Source: Blasia pusilla (Eukaryota > Marchantiophyta > Marchantiopsida > Blasiales). Taken from it: a stretch of 64,000 nt of DNA. The position numbers and the translations under genes are program-made. The notes under the pieces were generated by a model, which was not told where the DNA came from, made no database searches, and saw only the letters and a program-made list of their open reading frames with translations. The DNA is taken from positions 63,798,001-63,862,000 of the forward strand of contig CM114271.1 in the NCBI GenBank assembly GCA_050084515.1, in the 5' to 3' direction. Positions 24,289 through 34,200 of this stretch are shown here, in pieces (position 1 is the first letter of the stretch; each line of letters opens with the position of its first letter).

Positions 24289-24404
24289 GCAGACACGAGT
24301 TGTAACCCGTTCTCCGCCAATTAAAGGAAGGTGCCTGTGTCTGCGGCCTTCCGCAGACACGAGTTGTAGCCAGCTCTCCGCCAATTAAAGGAAGGTTCCT
24401 GTAG
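24289..24404 (+). repeat. 64-bp tandem duplication
   Basis: GCAGACACGAGTTGTA at 24,289 recurs at 24,353. Each copy continues through CTCCGCCAATTAAAGGAAGG with few differences. It lies directly upstream of the ATG at 24,415, so it could be a duplicated promoter or leader module of whatever is transcribed there. Confidence 0.7.
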
Positions 24405-24414
24405 GTAAGAGACC

Positions 24415-24678
24415 ATGGCTGACGACAACAGTGACTGGAAGAACGCGGAGGCCAGCAGCCGGTTGGCGTTGTTACGTAACTTACGTACATTCGTGTATTG
24501 GCGTGACCTCCAAGACCGTGGTCCATCGTCGTGGAGAAATCGAGGGATGAGTTCAACGCGACGGGACTGTGGAATCGTGGGAAGATCGCGGAAGCTACTT
24601 CGCCAACTCCGTTCGCGTGCCTTAGGGGCCGAAGATGTCGTTTTCTCTCTGTTTTCAGGAAAGAAGCGCGTGGATTGA
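24415..24678 (+). CDS. Possible small or partial gene, unrecognised
   Basis: The ATG at 24,415 has a favourable context (ACCATGGC) and starts MADDNSDWKNAEASSRLALL. The uninterrupted frame is 87 codons. A GTAACTTACG donor-like sequence lies inside at about 24,471, and a pyrimidine-rich TTTCTCTCTGTTTTCAG acceptor-like sequence precedes 24,660, so the true product may be spliced, with a second frame running 24,531-24,743. I recognise no domain. Its position after a duplicated 64-bp block in GC-rich DNA makes transcription plausible but unproven. Confidence 0.25.
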   Translation: MADDNSDWKNAEASSRLALLRNLRTFVYWRDLQDRGPSSWRNRGMSSTRRDCGIVGRSRKLLRQLRSRALGAEDVVFSLFSGKKRVD

Positions 24679-24743
24679 GCGGGTACTTAATTTTGGAGGA
24701 GGAGGAAAGAAGCTTACATACGTTTTTTTCATTCTTTCACTAA

Positions 24744-26466
24744 CATGTTGCCGGAATTGTTTCTGACCCAATGAAACAACAAAACCTGACCATCTCGTGT
24801 ATTATATTCGGAGTTCCTAGCAAGTCTGCTGTGCGGAACAGTAGATTGAGAGACCAGAGTACTAGTACCAGTGGAGACATATTATATATCTTTACACAAC
24901 CTGTCCTTCCACATAATACTGGTAACATCAATCTGTCCTTCCCTCGAATACAGATGATCCCTCAATGACAAACTCACTTTTATTTTTCATCTGGTCTCCG
25001 CAATGCCATCACCGGCATGCCTACGCTTTTCGCTCCTACGTCCGTCATCCTTACTGCCTGGTACACAGTGACAAAACCCCATTCCTTAGGTTATGAATCT
25101 ATGAAGTAGCAACAGGCGACTACAATGGTGTCTCGTGGCTCTGATTTGGGTACGGCTGGCATATGCGGCACAGCCCCGGAAGTAGAACCTGAAGTGAGTA
25201 GAATATTACTTATTACCCTTGGCCGATTTCGTGCTTTCCTAAAGCAGATGAGGACCTAACTGAGCATGCTTTGGCCATTCATTACGCTGCTTCGCGTCGT
25301 GCATGATGAGTCCTGACCATCTGCGCAGCGTACAGATTATAAATGCTAACTTAGGTCCGGGTACATGCACACTCTGCAGAGTGCAGACTCTGCACTGCTT
25401 GGGGGTTACTTGGTGAGGCTTGTATAGGATGTAATACTCGATCGTCATCTGGAATTGTATTCCCTCCTTTCCTTTCCTCTCTTGTGCATTAATCTCCATG
25501 TTACGGACGCCTCCTCTCTAGTGAGGAACCTCAGCAGTCTTTAAAGTAGGCAACCACATCTTTAAGTAGGAACCACATCGTGGACACTTCTGCGAAGATG
25601 GCCGCCTCGTGGTTGAAGATTCACCTTCACATCGCAGCTTTGACACCCACTACCGGAAAGCTAACTACTTCCAGTAAATAGAGCGTACCCTGACCACAAG
25701 CAATCTTGCTCTCTTTGCATCGACACTCACGAAAAATCCTCTCCAGATAACAATCATGAACGTATTTCAAGAAGCGTCTAGGAAAACGTCCTTCGTTGGC
25801 AACGATCGGCTGAAGGGACAGGATTACCTTCCGCGACAATCGACGGACGACAAGCGGGTTAAACAGGTTAGTTATTAATTCAGTCGTGGACAGTGACCTT
25901 GGCATTGAAATGCCGTGCTGACTTCAATATAGTGAATAAAAAATAAGGGCCGCTGTCGGGAACCTCGCATTCTATGACTACGAGTCTATGCCTCCGCTAG
26001 CTAGCGCGCCGGTACCCTCATTCGTGGCCAGTATCTCGCCGATATCGGTCATGGAAAGCACGGCTGTGGAGAAACAGAGTACGATCACAGTCGAGACAAG
26101 CGCGCAAATCCACACGCGGTAATGTTCCTGGCGAGTAAAGAAGGTTGGTTCCAGTTACTAAAGCGTAACGATCGGAGATCGATTGGAGGAGAGCAAGTAC
26201 ATCTTTTCGTAGTTTTCCTGTTATGGAAAGGAAACCCTGGAACTGGAGCACAGATCGGACGATCTCCGTCGCTGCCCTTTTACAGAGTTGACAGCTCCTC
26301 AAGATAGCTACTGCGGATCTCGCTGAGAATTCCCCTCTACACGCCCCCAAAAAAACAAGATACCTCTGAACCTGAGCATGCGCGTCTCGGCGTTTTCTTC
26401 GCAGCTCCCCTCCTGCCTGTCAAATCGAACGAATGAAAGGCTGCCATTATAGCCCGCCGTCGCAAC
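24744..26466. other. GC-richer intergenic DNA, possible exon fragments
   Basis: Composition stays closer to the gene-bearing block than to the AT-rich flanks. A short exon-like frame starts at about 25,123 (MVSRGSDLGTAG) and meets a strong GTGAGT donor near 25,194. Minus-strand frames at 25,905-25,627 and 26,350-26,018 match nothing I know. No complete gene can be supported. Confidence 0.3.
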
Positions 26467-26696
26467 ATGTCGGTGCAGCCGTTTCCGACTTCCTCGTCAA
26501 GCTTCCCACCATCCGAACGCTCACGTATTCTCCCGCACGCGCGCGCACTATGTTCCATATTCCAGTCCGCTCGATCCGAATCCGACTCTGGACTCTGGAG
26601 CTCCCGCACCGAACTCCGACGGAGCTTGACGACCATAATGCTGCGCAGTACCGGAGTCACCGGACCATGTCCCTCAACTGCAGTGCCGCTTATCAA
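26467..26696 (+). CDS. Possible orphan first coding exon
   Basis: From ATG at 26,467 the frame begins MSVQPFPTSSSSFPPSERSR and ends LIK exactly at a strong donor, AAG|GTGAGA at 26,696. It is Ser/Arg-rich with few acidic residues, like an organellar transit peptide. No matching downstream exon is visible. Composition drops abruptly to AT-rich at about 26,860, where a repeat (27,102) begins soon after. Either the gene continues beyond a long intron or it was cut off by repeat insertion. No family recognised. Confidence 0.25.
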
Positions 26697-26847
26697 GGTG
26701 AGATTCATTCACTCATTCATTCATCGAGGCCGACGCGAATTGACGTGCGAGTCCTGTCCCCGCGCGGCCTTCGAAATGCATCGTTTATACTTCAACAATA
26801 CTTTTTTCTTCCTCTTAAATAATGCGCCAGAGGAATATGCTTCATGA

Positions 26848-29413
26848 TTCTAGCGAAATAAAATCGTAGGAAAAAAAAGGACTTTTCTCTTTTCAACTTG
26901 CTCTCCGGATTCTATCATATTTGTGAATCATAAGGATTTTTAAAAATTGCATATCAAATATATTTTAACATTTTTATTGTTTTTAGAAAATATTCCTAAG
27001 TTTCCACCTCTTCATATATCTTGACAGGAGAAAATATTTTTTATTTGCAAAAAGATGAAAAAAGGTTTTTATATAGGGATAATCATTTATATCATATATT
27101 CTTATTGGAGAGTGTTCTTTTACTTTACAAATACTTCTCCTATCGACTCTTGACCTTTTGAGCCAATGGCATCACTCGCCTTCTAAACCAATAGGGTCGT
27201 TTGAAATCAATTTAAAATGGCGTTCGAGAATCTTGAGAATTACTTATGAGAGGTAATAAAAACTTAGACTCAACTTGTTCATCTTCTCAAGCTTGAACTT
27301 TTGGTTGTTCTTTCTTCCACTTATATTCGGGTTTGCCAGAGTTATTTTGATCTTTGGACCTCCTCCTCTCATGAATATGCTTATAGATTCCTAAGCACAA
27401 TTTCAAACATTACGCTGTTCTTGTAGTGGAACTCCCGATTACAATAAGTTCAAAGGATTTTTCTTGCTTTTTCAATCTCTTGCTACTCGTTGGGCCTAAC
27501 ATCACGACCTCATCCCTTCATGTCATATCCATCATCAATTGGTGAATTTCACTAAGTTTTTCTTGGATTATCGGTTTTTGGTGTATTTGGTCTTGTCACA
27601 AGTGTCTTGACAAGCTCCTTCTTTTCATACCAAGTGAGTTTTTTAGTTTTTGCTTCCTTCTCTATTAGCTCCTATTTTTTGTAATGGTTTGTTTTAGATT
27701 AATTTCTCTCTTATGTCTTCCTTTCTCTTTCAACCCATTTCCTCTCTACTTCACCCTTTTCTACATTTTATATTTATATTCTTAAACTCCTTTTTTATAT
27801 CACTTTTTATTTTTTCTGAAAGTGACTTTCCATAATAAATTCACCTTTCTCTAACCTTATTCTCTCCATCAAAATCTGTAGATGGATTCTACTACTTTTG
27901 TTAATGTCGTTATCCTAATACTTTCACAATATTATGGTTCCTTATTCTCCTCTTGCCTTCAAGAACATGTCTACTTATGGTTCTATGGATATGGAGCTAA
28001 ACAATCCATCTCCTTGTTAATTTGGTTTCACATGCCCTTCTTCATTCGTAACGTCTCCCTCTAGTTCCCCTCCGCATCATAGATGTCACCATTTTCCTCT
28101 TGATATTCATACATCCATTACATTCTCTTTATTTCTTCCCTATCTTCCTTTTATCAAGGTGGTCCTATGGGTGGCCCTCTCTTTGCAATTGCAGAATTTC
28201 GTGCCCTCTGAGCATTAGTTCAAGAATTTCTATCTTGTCTCCTCCCTTCTATCGTTGATAATAATCGTATTATAGATCCTTCTTCTAGAGTGGTTTTTTT
28301 TTTTAATTCCCATTTTATGGAGCAACTTTCTATTTTAAACTTTAAGTCTAACCTAGTGAATGTCAGGTATGGTCTCTTTTATGCCTTCCCTCAACTTTCA
28401 ACTATCTACTCCTATTTATCATATGCACCAGAAGGGTTAGGATTCTTGGGGACCCAATTGGCTTCATCAACTATATTTCCAAGTTCTTGGAGGTGACGCT
28501 TTTGAAAGATGTAGAATACCTAAGTGAAGTATGGGATTCTCTTCCAACATTTTCTACGATGTCCCTCCCACCTTCTTTACACTTTTCCTCCCAATTTAGA
28601 GTTCTTAGATCGTTTGGCCTCATTTGACACTCCTATTATGGTAACTTTCGGTAAAGTTCTTGATCCGAATACATTTGAGGGAGAACGTATTGTCTTAGCT
28701 TCATGACTAGCTATCTTGCCTATTTATTTTGGAGGTGTGAGGCTTTCCTCCACAATCACATGTGCATCAAAAACCATTTTGGAGTTTGGTTTAGTTTCGC
28801 CAATTATGATTGCAAGGTTTCTCCAAGGCCTTATGCCTATTTATCCTCGGGTTAGTGGGACAAGGTTTAGAAGTGGGTCGTAATTCAAGAGGGGCTCATG
28901 CAAAACAAGTTCCACTCCAAAGCACTCGAACTCAAGACCTGCATCTCTGTAGTGAGCACGTCTTCCATTCCACCAAAGTCTCATGCTTGCCATAAAGGAT
29001 ATTAATAGATTACTTACTTTCTTATCCTATGGGTAAGAGATCTTAACCTCGGGTTGACTAATCCGAGGGTAAATAAGCGTGAACTTACAAGGAGATAAAC
29101 CTATCTTGATGGATCATGTAGCCATATATCAAGAGGGTAATTTATTATTCCAACAACAAGTATCATTTTCACAAGCTCTTCTTCCTCTGGCTATAAAAGA
29201 AAATCTATCCCCCTTTCAGTCAATTAATTATAGAAGGTCACGGTTTGATCGACTTCAAGAGCTTATCTCTGAGAATTAATATCAAATTTACTTTTCCAAC
29301 ATTCTCTCTAAAGCATCCTATGGCACTCATCGAACTTGTCTGTGTTCATGTGCGAGTACAAGAGCAGGGACATGACTTACTCCAAATTTCTTGGGGAAGT
29401 ATGAAAAGATGGG
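26848..29413. other. AT-rich intergenic DNA containing dispersed repeats
   Basis: Frames of 60-68 codons at 27,882-28,995 are Leu/Phe/Ser-rich and match no domain. The stretch 28,700-29,050 has the feel of an old repeat, but I cannot assign it. Confidence 0.35.
27102..27262 (+). repeat. Dispersed repeat, copy 2
   Basis: Same orientation and order of landmarks as 19,736-19,890, more AT-rich through substitutions. See that entry. Confidence 0.6.
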
Positions 29414-29525
29414 GCACAAGGTAAAGAGTGACTGTGGAGAGAGAAGGATTACAAGAAATTTGATATTTCTTGTAAATTGTGTTTCTTAGTAATCCTTCTC
29501 TCCACAGTCACTCTTTACCTTGTGC
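29414..29525. repeat. Long near-perfect hairpin (MITE or siRNA/miRNA-precursor-like)
   Basis: Arms 29,414-29,451 and 29,490-29,525 are complementary over 36 bp with only a 2-base bulge. The 38-base loop contains its own 9-bp stem (ACAAGAAAT / ATTTCTTGT). The fold would be a stable stem of precursor-microRNA size. No target-site duplication is obvious. Whether it is a transcribed small-RNA precursor or a foldback transposon cannot be decided from the sequence. Confidence 0.6.
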
Positions 29526-31212
29526 AATGCATTTCTAATGCATTACGACTTGCACAAGCCTTGGCATCAATAGATCGAGCCAAAGTGATTGGGTCACTCA
29601 CCTTCTCACCCATTCCCATGTGTTAAACCACAAGTGTTATTGTTTCAAACTATCATTCATGTTTCAAACCACATCAATTTCTTTTTGCATTTATTTTCTC
29701 CTTTCCTCTTTGGGATGCCTCTCTTTCTATTCGTCTCAACTATTTACTTCGCATAGTTAATTGATGACAATCATATTACTTAATCTTGAGTTAGCTACCA
29801 ATGAGTTGAAGTACATGACTATGTCCAACCTTTTTCTTGTCCACCCAAATGTAGACCAACCCGCTGTTTTTAATTAGGTCCGATAAAATACCCTTTACGC
29901 TAGTGCTATCCATGAGTTAACCCCGCCTTTTGTCAGGTTGTCATAAAATATCAAGGAGCTTGCAAGACTAAACATACTTTTCTGATCTCTTTACACCTAT
30001 TTCATGATATTCTCTGCTATGGCACAAAATGTTGGCCGTGGACAGCATAGGCTATATACACACCACCAACCCGAGCAAATGCATTGGGGAATTCCCAAAT
30101 TCCCCATATGACCCAGCGAAAGGTCAAATGACCGATTTGACATTCTGAAGCCCACTGACAGGTTAATGCCCAGAGATGGTAATTTGTATCACTTGGACAT
30201 GTGATTTGCAAGCTTGTTAATCCGTGTGAACAAGGACCTTGGACTGATATAGAAGGAATGAGAGCACCACATATTCCATGACTCACACAATACCACCATA
30301 AGATATTCCCATCTTATGGTGGTGTTCTCAAGTAATGGTTCCCCCCGGTACCTTATTCTAGGAGAAATGCTTTGTAGTTAGGTTGGTAGAGGTCCACAAG
30401 TGGGACCAGTACTAATTCTAGGTAACTGTCAAGATGAGAAGTTCCCACCAAGGTCTAAGAGTAATGCCTCTTCAGATTGTGAGCATAGATGAGATTCTCT
30501 CACTGTGTGAGAGAATCTCTCAGAGAATCCCATCTTACAGATGAGATGCGAGATTCTCACATTGGCCACACTTCCAGGTATCATCCAAGAAACTATTTAT
30601 AAACCTATCTACATATCCCAATTTCCATTCCTAAAAGGTGTTACTAGTGCAGCAACTCTGAGTAGTGAATCTAGGATATACTGATCATGATGAACAGCTC
30701 TGGTAGTGCCAGCTTCACAATTCAAGATTGTCGCCCTGTGTGTTGAGCAAGTAGTGACTGAGGACTCTATCCCCTTCCTCACACCGTGGTTCATAGGTAC
30801 TACATTTTCTTAGTTTCGAATTTCAAGTTAGAGATCTGTAGCTCTGAGGTTGCCCCACAACACACTCAGGAACAGTGTTACTTGAGTATATTGGCTGAAA
30901 ATGATAATGAAAATCCCAAGATGCACCTAAACTCCATGAATTTGACATTTCCTCCTACTGAAGGAACCAGTGGGAAAAAGGACCTTAGCGCCTTGTGACA
31001 TGCCAGAGAAATTCCATGAGTGAGTTCTTAACAACCTGGAAGAGAGACACAAGGCGAATAGAGACCAGCGGCTACATAAGAAATGATGTAACGTGGGATG
31101 AGATTTTGCAGAGCTCAAATTTGCTCTTCGTGAATATGGACATATTTCAGTTTTGCTAGCAAGGGATACCTCTGCTTAATACATTGCTTCAAAAATACAG
31201 TGCAAGGGTCGT
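29526..31212. other. 3' flank of the splicing-factor gene
   Basis: Covers the presumed 3' untranslated region on the minus strand and intergenic DNA. Two short palindromes lie at 30,289-30,519. No other gene is supported. Confidence 0.45.
30289..30519. repeat. Two adjacent perfect palindromes
   Basis: First stem: 30,292-30,304 pairs perfectly with 30,311-30,323 (13 bp, 6-base loop). Second stem: 30,491-30,503 pairs perfectly with 30,507-30,519 (13 bp, 3-base loop). Both lie downstream of the minus-strand gene and may mark a small foldback transposon or an RNA structure near its 3' end. Confidence 0.55.
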
Positions 31213-34200
31213 TCATGTTCTGGCCCCACTTCGTCTGCAACAACAAACAGGTAAAGTCGTCAACACATGCGTTCAGCTCCCAATTTTGTGATGTTAAGAT
31301 GTAAAACGAATTGTGGCCAGAGGACACAGGAAACAAAGGGAGGAGTATTTTCACCTATGGAATGATAGTTTCATACCAGATGTCCCACAGACCCATTCAG
31401 AAATAGGAACTTCTCTTCTAAAGAGGACTACTTGAAATGAACTAGCAGCGGAAGGCACTCCTTGTGAATTAATAAAACAAATTCAGCCCTTAAAAAGAGA
31501 AATGAAGTCTCCGCATTGAGTGAAAATATGCAAGAGACTAGCCAGATCACCAAGGACACCTTGACAAATCAAGAACAAGAGCTCTACAATGTCTACTGAC
31601 CTTGGTGAGCGAGGATAAGACCTCACAGGACTTCTACTTCTGCTCCTATGAGACCTGCACAAACCATCAAATAATGAGAATCAATCTTCAGAGTCTTTGC
31701 AAATGAACTGCCATTGAGGACTAAACAGGGCTGAAAGAACTGGGTAAGTGCACTCCTTAGGCCAACAAAAAGGCCAGAATTGACTGAAAACTTGTCTCCA
31801 TAGGTCTGCACACCAGTTTCCATGTGATGACCAGGTTCGACTATTTCACATAGAAAGGCAGAGACATGAGAAGCTTTGACTCCTAGTATCCTATGTCTAT
31901 ATACAGATCCATGATGCAAGTACTTAAACTACCCTTATTTCAACCCTTTGGAGCTGATCTCGGGTGGAAACAATCTAGTGTCCTCGATCCTTAGCATAAC
32001 CAGCTGACTAGAAGTTCTTGAGCACATCTCAGGCCACACATGCGTATGTTCTGTACAATTGACCCATTAATCAAATCTTGACCTCTATAACTACATAGGC
32101 ACCCTTGAAGATACAAGGGAACAAGATCGCCGAGGGGTTGGAACAATTGAGACCTTTTAGGAGACCGACTATGAGACCGACTGTAATGCTTGCGTTGTGC
32201 AATTCTTCTGGTCTCGGCTAATTTTTCTTGCCTCTCTTTTTCTTGCTCCCGTCTCTTTGCTGCCTCTGTTACTGTATCCTTTTTAACTGCAATACACCGT
32301 AAATGCTTCAGTGTGGAAACCACATACATTGCAATTGCAGGCTGGCCTCACATCACACCGTGACAGATCCAAAGACAGATTTAAACAACCTACACAAGAG
32401 GGTACAAACATTAAAGTAAGACACCAAGCATCCTTGGTAGAACAAAGGCATACTTTGCTTATTCAGTTGCTTGCTCATTATTCTCTTCAGCCGCTCCTGC
32501 GGTGTCTCCTTCTTTTCACCTGGCTGAGTTTTCTGTGCAGGTGTGCCACTGGAAGGAGCTGGCTTGCTGAGCTTTGCAATGGCAGAAGCTGACGAAGTGC
32601 TGCAACCAAAAACAACTCTTCAGAGATACTTTGAAGGAATGCTTACACAACAAATGGGACCCTCTAATACTTCACATTCAACACCAGGTCTACATTATCC
32701 AGAGGCACCAATTGGGCAGGGTGATTATTAAGCAAACTCTTCGTGGAACCCCTGCAGCATTGATACTCCTTTACAACTGTATTGTCTGACACTCTTATGA
32801 GATTGACACAAAAAACAAGCTCCACTAATGTACAAGAGCAGGCCAAAATGTTACAGCTGTTTGCATAGCACACTGACATCGTAGGAAAATACCTAGTGGA
32901 TGGAGGTTTCACTTCCCTGTGCGTTCTTTCCCATTCGGAGGTCAGGGCACCAGAGGCTGCAGCCGTTGCTGCTGGATCTACATGAAGTGCTTCAAGGATA
33001 CGACCTGTGGGATGCCTGCAAGGTTATACAAATGCAAAACTTACTTGAGCGAGAGCATTCTTTTCACCACAAGTGAATGTTAGGAGAACAGGATTCAGGA
33101 CCGCCAACTACCCCCTCATTCCCTCATTGGATTTACCTTCACTATTTAAGTTCTTTCTACCCTGAATCTACATTTCAGCCCACATAGCTGCCAGTTACAT
33201 TAGGAGAGGGCTATGTGTAATCTTTGACAGGGTTGTGCGCCCTGGGCCCAACCTACCCCAAGACCACCCAGGTGCCTGCCTTGGGGGGCCAGGCGTAGCA
33301 GCAGACGAAGCTGCAGCACGACAAAGAGTGGGGCCAAGCTATGATCGTTGCAGGTCTTAAAGGTCCAGTGCTCCGACCGGTTCAGTGATTCAAGTTGAGA
33401 TGGAGGTGATGGTGGCGGAGCGACTCCACCCCCAGCAAGACCGTGCTCTCCCTCTGCACCCCCGCCAAACTCCGTAATGTACTCTACTTTAGGGGTTGAT
33501 GCTCGAGTTCTTCTCCTCTTGTCACGATCCCTGCTCCGCTCACTATATCGATCATATCGCCGAGACCCTGAAGGTGTGGGAGACCTTGATCTTGATCTGG
33601 ACCTTTCCCTGGGTTGTCACAGCCCACATGCTTTTTAGCCAACTGTCATAGATAAGTACCAGCACAGAACTAAAAGGGTAAACTTTCAGTAGCTCTTGTG
33701 ACAGTCTGCACAGCAAACAGCTGCTCATACTATAAAGAAAGTCATAGAAATTTGCCAATCCACACAAGGCTACAATGGAGGAAGTAAAATCCACCTTCGT
33801 GAGCGTGAGTATGCCTCGTATGTTGGACTCCCTCTTGGTTCTCTACATTGGCAGCAAACAAAAACAGATTTGGTAGTACACTCAAGATGACAAGCCTCAT
33901 CTGCTCACTCAGAAGACTCGAGTTGCCTGAAGAAAGTCACTTGAGTGAACATAAACATAAAAACGAGTGGGACCAGCAACTAGCTCATACATTCTTATCC
34001 ATAGATTTCAAGATGACACAAGTTGTGGGGAGGAATAACCATGAAATTGGCATGTTCTCAATAAGTTTCCAGAGAAGAAAATGCTCCACTCGTCAATCAG
34101 AATCTGCACAATCACATCAAAATAAAGTACCTAGTTTTAGATCATCACCTGTATGGATCATGATATGTTGTCCTGGTAGTTGCAAGCCGTGCTGCTTCTT

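Noticed and set aside
28860-28990. tRNA-derived SINE suggested by a CTCGAACTCAAGACC phrase
   Set aside because: Only a loose box-B-like match; no box A at the right distance and no poly(A) or target duplication.
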